From Drosophila persimilis (taxonomy: Eukaryota > Arthropoda > Insecta > Diptera > Drosophilidae), in NCBI RefSeq assembly GCF_003286085.1, contig NW_020825294.1:8928001-8992000 (forward strand): a DNA stretch of 64,000 bases. The letters are read 5' to 3'. Each line of letters opens with the position of its first letter. Within the stretch, counting starts at the first letter, position 1. The position numbers and the translations under genes are program-made. Below are positions 24,701 to 36,345 of the stretch, piece after piece. Under the pieces are notes generated by a model, which did not search any database, was not told where the DNA came from, and saw only the letters and a list, made by a program, of their open reading frames with translations.

Positions 24701-26295
24701 GGAGCAGGTGGAGAGACAATGCTCAAGATGGCGGTGGGGAGTGGCAGGTAAAGCAATCCGCTTTGCTGGGAGGGGCGACTCGACTGTAAGTGGAGTTCAA
24801 GAAACAATTTCGAGGGGAATAAATCGCATAGGATGCAACGTGAAACGAAATTTCTACGCTGTTTAAAGTTTTCCTTAAATTCCATTAATATAACGACATA
24901 TATTTTATGAAGAAAGATAGAAACCCCTGTACACTAGCACTGGGCCCTCTTTTACCAGATAATGGTATAAAGAATAAAGGGTTTCTTTTTTTAATTTCTT
25001 GTTTCTGAAAAAAGTTTCCTTTGCTTATTCACATAACTTAAGAATTTGTTGGGGAACTTTGCAAGTCTGGGCATGGTTGCCTTACGATTGGATTTCATTA
25101 GACTAAAACGTTGATTAGCTCTGATGAAGAGGTCTGCTATGCGTAAGGCAGGTAGTGTGAGTAAAAGAAATACATACTATTCATAAGTCGAACCACTATT
25201 ATCCAAAGAAAACATTAGACTTATGGATACTTCGACCTAAAGAGGGATGTAACGCTGTAGCCCCCGTTTTAGTCCGAAATACAGAAGACTAAAGTTACAG
25301 ACATTCGAGTTATGGAAGTTAAACTTTAATTACTAAAGATGATAATTTAGAAGGTACATCTATGTAGCTACCAGCTACCAGGAACGTCAGCAACTAGTTC
25401 CCAATTAAATACCAGAAACTTGAGTAAGCCTGTAGACAACTAGGATGTAACTGGCAAAGGCATGTCTCCTCCTATGCGACTTTAAGAAAGCGATGTGCAA
25501 CATATGTATGGAGCATTTTTATGTAGTGACCCTGCACTTGGAAACAAAATATATTAAAATACCATAAAATGGTATCCCTAAACCCATTTACCCTCACCCC
25601 TCCCTCCCTGCCACCGCCGCAACATTCCTTTTAATGCCCAATTAACGCATTTGCCACTTAAGATTCAGCGAAGCAGGAGATTTGTATACCTTTAAAGGCA
25701 AAGGGCGAAAACAGAACACAGAACACAGGAAAAATGGGACCATGAACGTGCCACAAAGCAGAGGAAGCGGCAGAAGGGTCCGGGTGCAGGTTGCGTCCCG
25801 GTGCGACGGCTTCTCCTGTGCCGCATCCACCGCAGAGATGGCGAGACGTTTGTGGAAATGAGAATGCGCGGCATTTGTCGCTTGGCTGCAGTTGCAAGCG
25901 GAGAGTGGCCGGGGCAGGCAGGCAGGGCGGAAGAGTGGGGGGCGGGGAGTCTGTTGCAGAAACAGGAGCTGCACTTCATTAAAAAAATAAGCAGAACGGT
26001 GCAGCGGAGCGGAGAGCGGATTGGAGTGGAGGGGAGAGCAGAGGAGAGGAGAAGCAAGTTGGTCGTTAGGAAACTCCTGACTTACAATTACAAACACAAA
26101 TACAAGTACAGACACAAATACAGGCGGGCACGGACATGCACAAGCCTGCTTCAAAATGAGTGATGTAATGTGCCTAACAAGAATCTCTCTCCCTCTCAGC
26201 AGTCTCTCATTCCCTCCTTCTAGCGCTCTCTCTTATTGTTGCTTGTTGACATAACGAATGCCTTAACATTTTTCGAGTTGCCTTTGCCTCACCGC

Positions 26296-26332
26296 TTCCC
26301 CCGCTCCCGCTCCCGCCCCCGCCCCCGCCCCC
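26296..26332 (-). repeat. CCCGCT/CCCGCC hexamer array
   Basis: A short tandem array of six-base units on the plus strand (CCCGCT then CCCGCC/CCCCGC). The minus strand carries repeated GGGCGG/GGGGC runs, so it could form a G-quadruplex or bind Sp1/KLF-type factors. Confidence 0.6.
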
Positions 26333-29300
26333 TGCAACAGCACCCACAAAGGCTGTGTGTGCTGTGTATGTGTGCACTTCCGCTCCACTTACACATAACT
26401 CGCCTCTGCCGGCATCGACGCCCACGCCCACGTCAGGGATGGTTACGATAGGTATTCGACAAGCCGATTATTCTGATAACTGGATTATTTCCATAGCATA
26501 TATGTAAGTTCAGTCAAATAGTAACCTTAAATAATGATTTACTTTCGGATCTCCTAACTAGGGATATCCCTCTGAGAGATCATGGATCTCAGAGCACCCC
26601 ATGCCCGACTTTCTATATTCAAATCACAAATCTCACGAATCCCATCTGCCATCCCTGCCATCTCTGGCTGCTCTGCTGACGGCGACGCGGTTTGTCGAGT
26701 TAATGACTTTGGCAGTCGAGAGGAGCAGCAGTGGATGATGGCTCAGGGCTCTGGGCCCAGGACTCCTGGATGATGGCTGATGGTTGAGCCTGTCAACTGC
26801 TCTGAGGCGTGCAAAAATCATTTTTCTCGCACATTTTTATAAATCACCCTGTCCCTCCGTCCCTGTAGCTGCTGCCTCCCTGCTGCCAAACAATCATCAA
26901 CATTTATTTATATTTTTCATTTTTCACATTTTTCGGAACGCCAGCGAAAATTGCCTATAATTTCAACCGAGTCGAGTGTGTAGGGAGTGGCAGACGTGCT
27001 GATCCCTCAAGGTGTCGCTTAGCCGGAAGGGGAAGGAAAGCGGAAAATTCCGACTGCTGCCTGCAGTTGACAGTTAATTATTTGTATAAATCGCTGCAGA
27101 TGTTGCGGCCACTGAAGGGTTAAGTGAAGCTCAGACACATTGAATCGGAAAACATTTGAATGTCATATGTGCGGGATATGTACAGACCTGAATCATTTCT
27201 ATGATAGATAAACGATATTGTTTACTGTTGAAACGAATAGGGTTTATTGCATGAGGCCATAAAGAACGAATATTTCCCGGGATTGGTCGTTAAAAGCGGG
27301 TTGCTTTCAATAGAGTTTTATGACCTCAACTACTGTTCTGATGAGTCGAAATCGGAATACATTGCGCACAAGTATCTAAATAAAATATATCTATCGATTC
27401 CTGTGGATTCATGCAGGACTCTCTCTTTCAGTACCTATAGATAAATCAACAACCTATATGCTTGATTATACAGATTCCAGACCAATCCGAAGATCCTATC
27501 TTCCTTGATTGCTCTTTTGTAATTGAAATTGATTTCTGTGCTCTCCGTTATTCTCACAGGATGGAAGGGATATGCTGGGTACTCTCATTTAAATTTCGAA
27601 TTTAGCATGAAAATAAATTCTTATTTAAAGGTAATATTTCACGGCTCTGCCCCGCTCACCCAACTCGTATCGCATTACAGGATAAGGAGCCGGGTCCTGG
27701 TGTGGGCTACTTAGCCCCTTGTTCCTGTTGCTCTTTGTTCTGCTCGTGACTGGCCCCGCACGAGCATCCTCTCGCCTGCCCTCATGCCTATCGGGATGCT
27801 GCTGCTTATCAGGACCGTGCAAGTCGAAAACAATAAATATTTTATGGCCCCTTTTTGGCAAGCGCATAAATCTTGTTCTGGAAATTGATCCGAGCAACGA
27901 GTGCCGGGCGTCGAGTACGTGTTCAGAGGGTTAGCAACGAGGTGAAGATACACAGATACAATGCCTCGAGAACAGATACATTTGCCACATTGACACACTG
28001 AGCACTTACGGCTCAGACTCGCATATTTGCAAAATTTCTTCTTGTCTTTTCGTGGGGGAGTTCCTTCACCCTCCCGAATCCCAGGGGTCTCAAACGCCCG
28101 CATCTTATGCGAATTTCACATTGATTTCCTTGCCCCTTCCTCACTGTGGAGGGTGGAGTATTCAGTAGGTCGCTCTTTCATTGCCTTCAAGTGGTCGATT
28201 TTCCGGTATTTTGCTGCGACTCTTCTTTTCGTTAAAGTACTGGATATTAAAGTTAAGACCGAAACCTGTTGCTACAAATTCGGATGTTTGTGAGATGCTA
28301 TAAATACCACAATAAAGACACATCTGAGTCGGTTAGGGCTCTAGGGCATAGAGTTCGAGTCCTTAAGTCTCTTTTTTCTCTCATTCTGGTGTTGTACAGA
28401 TCTAAAGATCGGGTATCGGATAGTCGGACTTTCGCACATGTCAAGATTTTTGAATTTATTAGCTACTTATGTAATCGGTAAATATGACTTTTGATTTACG
28501 TTTAAGATATCTCGAATGAATATACATTTTTGACCAGCTTACCCATTCCCACAACATAACTCACTTTTGGCATCTATTACACCAGTTCGCCCCCCTTCTC
28601 TCTCGCCCTCCAACTTTGGGAACTATTAAAAGTTTGAATATAACTTTTGGAGGCAATATGCCACTCTTTGTGTCAGTCGATTGTTTGCGGCCTGCGGTAT
28701 CGGCTCCCAACGGGCACCCAGAGGGCTTTTGAAAGGCTGAAAATGTCATGGAATCGAGTGGTTAGCTTGGCAATTCGGATATTTGCGTTCGATTGCATTG
28801 GATGTCCCCAAAAATCAACCGCAGTGTAAATAATGTGAAAAGCTATTCCAAACGTCATCGGATTGTCCAGAAGGGAGTTTGATTGACTCTCGGCAACATC
28901 TCTGGGTGGCAACATGTTGCCAGGCCCGAAAACGAGTTTCAAGCTGATACTGAAACGCTTTTCATATGATAATAACGAATCGGTTGACATTGCAGAGGTC
29001 GAGGGGAGGGGAATAAAATGCATAAATTTATATATATGTATATATATACATATTTATGCTCAACGACTCATTTAATGAACTGCACATTGTTTGTGCTATT
29101 TTGCATATGGATCTATAGCAGTGCTGCCGGGACTGTAAACCTACAGATGTATATACAAATTGTATGCATATAAACATATACATATGTATGTACATGTGTT
29201 TGCTCGTTAAATGCAGAATCAGCTACACTTAATAATTGAATAACACTCGTTTCGGGCTCGGGCTAGGGCCCGCTCTCGGGCTTAGCTCCACTCAACTCCC

Positions 29301-31001
29301 CCTGCTGTGCACTGCGATAAGCGTACTCCCCCTCCCAGTCACGCTGTGATTTCGCTCCTCTTTATCTCTGGCTCATCCATTATTGGATTATTGTTTACCG
29401 TCAGCAAATAAAATATTTCTAAAATTAATTTCGTGTGTCCGAACTCGAGTCTCGTCTCTCTCTGTCTCTTTCTCGGCTATCGAGCTCCTATCAAAGTGCG
29501 ATAAATTGTTTATATGTACATATCTGGTAATGACAGGCAGTAATACCTACTCGGCTTGCAGTCTGGCGTAGTTAATTGAACTTTGATCGGGAAATAGTAA
29601 ATAGGTAATCTCTTATTTTGTGGACAATAAATGAGTAATTTGATGAGTGTTTCATACACGTACTTGCACGATGGCGGGGGGTTCCGCTTCAATGGGCAAA
29701 TGAACAAAGTGGAAAATATTCGAGTCTGAGAATAGAATCTAAAACTAGGGATGGAAATTTTGAATACCGTATGAACAAGTTGAAAAGAACGTCTAAGAAG
29801 AAAATTGGGCAACAAGTTTTACCATTAATACGATACTTTACTCACATCGGCGCGAGCGAGTGAGCCGGGGGTTGGCGCTCAAGAGAAGCAATTGCGAATA
29901 AATTTTAGAAAATATTGGGTGTATTTTAATGGAATTGGGCCTACTGTTCGGGCAAATGTTGCACTTTGTTCGGATCCATCGCTAATCTATTTAATGTGAT
30001 TCACGTTTCTTTGTTTCAATTTTGAATGTGGAAGTATTCATAATACTTGTAGGTACCTATAACCATATAAATATAAATTTACTACGGATATGCCATTCAA
30101 GTATAGTTTTGTATTCTTCAGCTCAATTTCAGTCTGTCACAAATAATTTTCTTAAAGCTTTGAAATCTAATTGATAGTTTTAGAAGCGGACTTTGTTTTC
30201 TTCGAGTAAATCTACTTACTAGTAAAACATTTCACCTTCTTCATAGTTTTCTAATCAGCTGGAAATGGGGTATTTTCAGATAATGATTATTAGGTCAAGT
30301 GCTGGGTGGGCAGCACCAAGGCCTATTACATATGGACTTATATATACCCTACAATACACATCATGATAGGCATGATCAATTATAAAATGGTGCCTGTAAT
30401 AAATATAATTAACAATTTGTTTCCAGCCAGCAACAAAATGCTATACACCGTAGCATGGGTAGTCGGGAGAGTGGGATGGAGCAGAAATATTATGAAATCA
30501 ATTGGCTTGGCAACATGTTGACTAGTTTGTTTATTGGTCGGGGCATTGTAGCCAAGGTAGACCCCCATCGAATACAAAAAAACATCTTCAGTTGTTGTTG
30601 AGGGACGGATTGGCGTCTCGTGCGTAAGCGGAGTCAAAGTCAAGATCGATTCAAGCCGGACTCTTCGGCGCGGCTTATCAGCAAGTGATGAAAGCGGCCA
30701 ACCGGGGTTATCGCCGTGCCTGACCAATATTTCTGTTTTGGTGATTCAAAATTAATTGAAAGTATTGTACACCAACAAGTGCTAGTACATGCCCGGACCC
30801 TGCTGCACACAGACATACAATAGAGTCGAATTTCTCTCTCGCAGAAAGTTTCTTTGTCGGTTGCAAATTGAAACTGCCGTCAGTCGACACTTGTGACTCG
30901 AGCCGAACGCAGCTAACAGACCCCAGAGATCCTAACCCCCCAACGAGAGGGAGAACACACACTATATAGTATATAGAGTATAGACAGAGACAGATACAGA
31001 G

Positions 31002-33021
31002 ATGTCATTATCATCGTCGGCGAGTCTGCTCATCGGCGCCCTATGCCTGTGCCTGGTCCAGCCGGAGATCAGCGCCGGTTTGGCAATGGTGCTGGGCAAT
31101 GTCACCCTCTTCAACGTCCAATTCAAGTCCCCCAGCTGGCTGGGGCGCTCCATAGTCGCGGACAGTAACCTGCGGATAGAGAGCGATGTGGATCCCAATA
31201 TATTGGAAGATTCGCACTTGGACACGGTAAGCCATGACCAAACCCCAACCCAAACCCAAACAAATGTTGAACAGAAGCTAAATAATCTTTTGAGCAGTTC
31301 GATTTGCGCCTGTTTTTTGTTTGGTTTAATCATCATTGTATTTTCGTCGAAGGTGTTTGTTATAAACCGGCATTACCTGGTGTTATGACCGCATAGATTT
31401 GAGTATTGTAAAATGTTCAAGTCGAAAGTACGCAACGCAACAAAATTGATTTTTTTTTATTTTGACTTACTTTAATAGTCGAAAGGTGAGGTCATATTTT
31501 ATTACATGACAAAGAGCAAGATTCTTCCGACTTGGAGCGCCGACCTGCAAATGCATTTCGAATGGAGTCTGTCTGCGATGTTTTATCATCATTAGATATT
31601 ACAAAAATCATCATATGAACCTTTGTCCTTTTTCAGATCCATCTGCTACAAAAATATGGCTACCCAGCCGAGAATCATACCGTGGAGACAGACGATGGCT
31701 ACATACTCGGTCTTCACAGGATCGCCCGTCCTGGCGCAATGCCCGTGCTCCTGGTCCATGGCCTGCTGGACAGTTCGGCCACTTGGGTGATGATGGGACC
31801 CAACAAAGGATTGGGTAAGTGGCAAGAGTTTTCTCCCTCGAACACCCCATTCTGATTGAGCCTTCCTCCCCCGAACCCCCACAGGATACTTGCTCTACGA
31901 GCAGGGCTACGATGTATGGATGGCCAACGTACGCGGCAACACATACTCCAGGAACCACGTCAAGTACAGTACGCGCCATGCCAAGTTCTGGGACTTTACG
32001 TTCCACGAAATGGGCAAGCACGACATACCGAGCACAATCGACTTTGTGCTCAACAACACGGGGTTCAGTCAGCTGCACTACATTGGCCACTCCCAGGGCT
32101 CGGTAGTGTTCTGGATCATGGCCAGTGAGAGACCCGAGTACATGGAGAAGATCTTCTTTATGCAGGCCCTGGCCCCAGTGGCCTTCCTGAAGCATTGCCG
32201 GAGTCCTGTCGTCAATTTCCTGGCCGAATGGCATTTATCGGTGAGCGTAAGTTACCCCGTTCCTATTCCTATTCCTAATCCTACGATTTCCATCAAAAAA
32301 GATCTAGTTTTTGCTTGGGAAAATGTTTTTAGATCATTATTACAAACAAGATTTGCAGAAAGAATCTTTTTGACACATCTTTCCAAGCTTAAACATTTCT
32401 TTTCTTCCCATCCACATCACTCTTCAACATTCTTCTTCAGTAAACTCACTTTTCGACTTTTTCTTTCAGGTGGTCCTTAAGCTGATCGGCGTCCATGAGT
32501 TTCTGCCCAAGAACGAGTTCATCAGCATGTTCAATCGGATCATTTGCGACGAGACAACCATCACCAAGGAGATCTGCTCGAACGTGATCTTTCTGACCAC
32601 TGGCTTCGATAAGCTGCAGCTGAACGAGACCATGCTCCCGGTGATTGTGGGCCACTCTCCGGCCGGGGCTTCTACCAAGCAAATGCAACACTTTGGCCAG
32701 CTGAAAAGGTCTGGGGCCTTCAGACAGTTTGACTATGGATGGCTGAGGAACCATTGGCGTTACGGCACCTTGGATCCCCCCTTATACAAGCTGGAGAATG
32801 TCCGGGCTAAGGTGGCGCTTTACTACGGAAAGAACGACTGGCTGGCGCCTCCCGAGGATGTGGAAATGCTGGATAAGAGGCTTCCAAATGTCGTGACAAA
32901 GTACCTGGTCGACGATCCGGAGTTCAACCACCTGGACTTCATATGGGCCATCAATGGGAAGGAATTACTCTGGGATCGCATGCTGGAGAACATGCGAAAT
33001 CAGGAGAACTCCGTTATATGA
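31002..33021 (+). CDS. Lip4: secreted acid lipase, Lip4-like
   Basis: Four exons (31002-31226, 31637-31814, 31885-32240, 32470-33021) join in frame to give 436 residues. An N-terminal signal peptide (about residues 1-25, SASLLIGALCLCL core) is present. The alpha/beta-hydrolase core has the oxyanion motif LLVHGLLDSS, the nucleophile elbow GHSQG (Ser204), an acid in YYGKNDWLAPP (Asp376) and the histidine in FNHLDFIW (His407), so the catalytic triad is complete. The family covers lysosomal and gastric acid lipases, which hydrolyse triacylglycerols or sterol esters. The donor of exon 3 is ambiguous: GTGAGC and, six bases on, GTAAGT are both in phase and differ by two residues. Likely orthologue D. 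melanogaster Lip4 (CG6113), judged from order and sequence; other members of the expanded family are possible. Confidence 0.9.
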
Positions 33022-33344
33022 AGGGGGAACGATGGAACCTAGCATAAGCTATCTATATATTATTTTAGTTTAAGAACTTACAGTATAAAGCGGGTCAGAG
33101 GTGTCAGCAATAGTTAGGTATTTATTTGGATTTAGTTTACTTTACTGTTGAATACTTACAAACAGACATACATGCGTACAAATATGTATTAATATACGAA
33201 GATCAAGAATCAACAAAAATAATATTACATAAATTTAAAACACTTTTTAATTGCAGAGTGTTAATTCTGAAAAATTTCTTACTATATATGTATATCGTTG
33301 TAAATCATATGTAAAGCTGCAACTACAGTAATCCTTGTGTCAAG

Positions 33345-33765
33345 ATAATTTGGATGTCATAGCCTTTTTTGAAACCCCCCTTACGAATATATTTGTTTTG
33401 TGCTGGATCTGGATGTGTGTAACACCCAGACGGAAGCATTTCCAACACCATAAAGTATATATAATCTTGATCAGCATCAAAAGACGAGCACCGAGGGATA
33501 ATCGCCTAGTTCTCTGAGACTGTATGAGCTAGAGAAATCAAATTTGGTATCGTACTATATATTATCATAGCCAGAAGGAACGAATGAATTTGCAGTGGCT
33601 ACGCAAAGCTTTCCACGCGCTTACTCATTCTCATTCTCGGTCTCTCTCTCTCTTTTTTTCTCTCTCTCATACACTCTTCGTCGTGCAGTGTGCGTGATCT
33701 GCCGGAGGTGAGCGAGACATCAGCACACGAGCAGCCTGAGTATCGGGTATAGAAGTAGAGCCACG
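33345..33765 (+). mobile_element. decayed DINE-1-like Helitron remnant
   Basis: The segment contains several stretches typical of Drosophila DINE-1 (INE-1) non-autonomous Helitrons: GTGTAACACCCAGACGGAAGC, then TAAAGTATATATAATCTTGATCAGCATCAA, then CTCTGAGACTGTATGAGCTAGAG and AAATTTGGTATC, and later a pyrimidine-rich CTCTCTCTC tract before a GGGTATAGAAGTAGAG-like end. No open frame of note. It is diverged from the remembered consensus and its exact ends are uncertain. It sits in the spacer between the two lipase genes. Helitrons have no terminal inverted repeats, so none are expected. Confidence 0.6.
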
Positions 33766-34923
33766 GCCCTTGCCACGGCTCACAAAGTTTTTTCTGCTGT
33801 GGTGCGATTTCGCTTTGGATATTCCACCGTATGCCAGTGACAGTTCAAAGGACCTTTGGATGATATCGATTTTGCTGCTTCGGGAATTCCTTGTTTCGCG
33901 ACTCTATTTTAAAACTTTGTTTTGGGCAGGTGCTGTTTAATAGGAATTTGTATTTTCGCTTAAGAAAACCGAGGAACAGTTAATTGCTCCCAATTGTTAA
34001 TTGGGAGGGTTGCCTTACTTCAAGTGACCTAGAAACTGCCATGCAACACTTTTCTGAGAAAAAGGTATGTCTATCTGAGAATTCTCGTTGAAAATGGATC
34101 ACCCTCCAGAGTAACAGGGTAATAACTTAATTTCCTTGTTAGTGGCAGATTCAATTGCAAATCCTATCAATTGTGATTAGTGTCAGATTTTTTCAATTAT
34201 GTGTGATTTGCTAGTTGGTTTGGGTTTTCCAGCTTTCACGTCAATTTCGCCCGACCTTATCCGACTGTTAACTTGTTCTACTGCCACTTGCAGTTACCAT
34301 TGGGCGCCAATAAAAACTCGTTTAATACATTATAAACAATGAGAGTTTACAATATTATGCATATTAATTGCCCTGATTCTCGTGAGTAGTCGGCAATGCG
34401 AGCGGGTCAAGGAGGGGAGCGACTTAATAAGCCTCGCCAGCTGAAATTAGCCATCAAATAAGGCATCCGACTGGATGCCAGTGCTCAGTGGCAGTCGATC
34501 GCGCAGCGGGAATAGTTCTGATTTGAAAAACATTACGACTCGTTTTAAAGGAATACACCGAACATGTGAACAGGATGTAGCCAGGGATATTGAAGACCCG
34601 CAAATAAATATAATGAATAAAGTACAATTTTCATTGAACTTTCACATAAACCGAAATATTTTAAAAGTAATATATTCAAATAGAAATAAATAGTTCAAGT
34701 GAAACCATTTCGTTCTCAAATTCAAGTTCGAGTGCAATTTGAACATCTGTTTACATGCATCTGCTTTAATAGAAATAGATCTTGATTGGCCAATTAATTA
34801 TGGTCTAGCAAACAGTCTAGCATTCGGGCTGTCTCTCTAGCATTGACAGTGCATGTGGAAAATTGCATTAACTGAAGGTTGGAGATACCATAGAAGCATC
34901 GGGGAAACAGGGCAACGAATAAC
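33766..34923. other. upstream region of the second lipase gene
   Basis: Between the Helitron remnant and the second lipase start. An ATG-started frame at 34475-34693 (72 residues) lacks any recognisable domain and is treated as chance. No TATA box is placed with confidence. The leader and promoter of the lipase gene should lie in the last few hundred bases. Confidence 0.45.
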
Positions 34924-36255
34924 ATGACTAGAAGAAAAAAACTAATGCTATTGTTCGGTTCTGTGATCTGGCTTTGCTTGCACCTAGATACTGTGACTTC
35001 GGATATTATCAAATACGATAGATCTATTATAGAGGATGCTAATTTGCCGGCGGTAAGAAAGGAGACATCAATAGGGGGACCACTAAGACTAATGATGATT
35101 CCCCTCCAGCCAGATCTGATTAGGAAGTATGGCTATAAGGCGGAAGTCCACAAAATAACGACCAAGGATGGCTTTGTGCTCACAGCCCATCGCATACCGA
35201 AGCCGGGGGCGCAGCCCGTGCTGATGGTCCATGGCCTGGAGGACAGTTCCGTTGGGTACCTCGTTCTGGGACCCAAGAAATCGCTAGCCTACAGGCTAAG
35301 TAATCTCGGCTACGACATATGGCTGCTCAACACGCGGGGCAATCGCTACTCGAGGAAGCACAAGCGCTACCAGCGGCAAATGCCCCAGTTTTGGGACTTC
35401 TCCTTCCACGAGGTCGGCCTGTACGACCTGCCGGCCGCGATAGACTATGTTCTGGCCATGACCAAGGGGTTCCAGCAGCTCCACTACATTGGCCACTCGC
35501 AGGGAACCACGTCCTTCATGGTAATGGGCAGTGAGAGACCCGGCTACATGAAGAAGATCAAACTGATGCAGGCTCTGGCGCCGGTGGTATTCTGTGATTA
35601 CATTGAGTCGCCCTTTGTCCTGTTGGCTTCGAAGTACATCCGACCTCTGACTGTACGAGTACAAGCTATCCACATTTACTAGTTTTCATATCCATCCTTT
35701 ATTTTTCAGTTCTACGCCAGAACCCTGGGGATATACGATTTTCCACCGGAGGGCGAAGTGTGGCAGAGACTGTTCTATCAGATCTGTAGCTTTGCCTTCA
35801 GGAACACCTGCAGCTACTTCCTTTTGCAGTTGATGGGCGTCGATGCCCAGCAGTTGAATGTCACCCTCGTGCCGCTATTTGTGCGACACGTCGCTGGCTC
35901 CTCGTTCAAGTCCCTGGGGCACTACACCCAGCTGGTGCACAGCGGTGGCTTCTACAAGTACGACTACTTCAGCGCTGTGGAGAACCGTCGCCGCCACGGC
36001 TCCGACACCCCGCCGGAGTACAACCTGGCCAATGTCGACTGCAAGGTGGCCCTGTACTACAGCAAGAACGATCTCCTTACCGCGGTCCGCGATGTGGAGC
36101 GACTGCGCGACCTCCTGCCCAATGTGGTCCACGACGAGCTGATTCCCTACGAGAAGTTCAATCACGTCGATTTCATTTGGGGGAATGACGTCAACAGCAT
36201 GCTCTACGATGGAATGGTGGAGGTTATGAGGAGGTCCGACGCCGGAGAGTTGTAG
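34924..36255 (+). CDS. secreted acid lipase, paralogue of the Lip4-like gene
   Basis: Two exons, 34924-35652 and 35710-36255, joined in phase 0 across a 57-bp intron (ACT|GTACGA...TTTTTCAG), give 424 residues. A basic signal peptide (MTRRKKLMLLFGSVIWLCLH) is followed by the acid-lipase fold. The oxyanion motif is LMVHGLEDSS (His103-Gly104), the nucleophile elbow GHSQG (Ser192), then YYSKNDLLTA (Asp364) and FNHVDFIWG (His395). The triad is intact and the enzyme should hydrolyse neutral lipids after secretion. It lies 1.9 kb downstream of the Lip4-like gene in the same orientation and clearly shares its ancestry. Only the last intron position is shared; the two earlier introns are absent. AATAAA follows at 36340-36345. 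I cannot assign a named orthologue. Confidence 0.92.
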
Positions 36256-36339
36256 GGTAGTAGGAGGATAGGAACCTTGAGGCTTACCTTTTGAAAAGTA
36301 CCTTAAAATTAGAGTAGTTAAAATAATGCACTTAATAGC

Positions 36340-36345
36340 AATAAA
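36340..36345 (+). other. poly(A) signal AATAAA of the second lipase gene
   Basis: Canonical hexamer 85 bases after the stop codon in the sense direction. Confidence 0.65.

Larger units (their letters stand above)
19171..30961. other. long gene-poor spacer between Lrr47 and the lipases
   Basis: I recognise no gene in these 11.8 kb. Open frames are short, repeat-driven (GA/CT runs, CCCGCC runs) or begin at non-ATG codons. Noted structure: an AT-rich block with two copies of a TCCCGTGCGAC core (20517 and 20703), a G-rich tract (21678-21722), a CCCGCT/CCCGCC array (26296-26332) and ATATGTACATAT-type palindromes near 29025-29190. The interval may hold enhancers or non-coding RNA that cannot be read from sequence alone. 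Confidence 0.5.

Noticed and set aside
25642-26163. Long open frames on both strands in a GA/CT-rich region
   Set aside because: Driven by purine-rich repeats; no start context, domain or splice support.
27247-27444. 65-codon frame with an ordinary-looking composition (plus strand)
   Set aside because: Starts at TTG right after a stop, with no ATG, splice sites or poly(A) signal nearby.
28318-28372. tRNA-like stretch with GAGTTCGAGTCC resembling a B box
   Set aside because: No acceptor stem, no anticodon stem and no A box at the right distance.
34475-34693. ATG-started 72-codon frame upstream of the second lipase
   Set aside because: No domain, no signal peptide; turns AT-rich and repetitive in its second half. 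Probably lies in the lipase upstream region.
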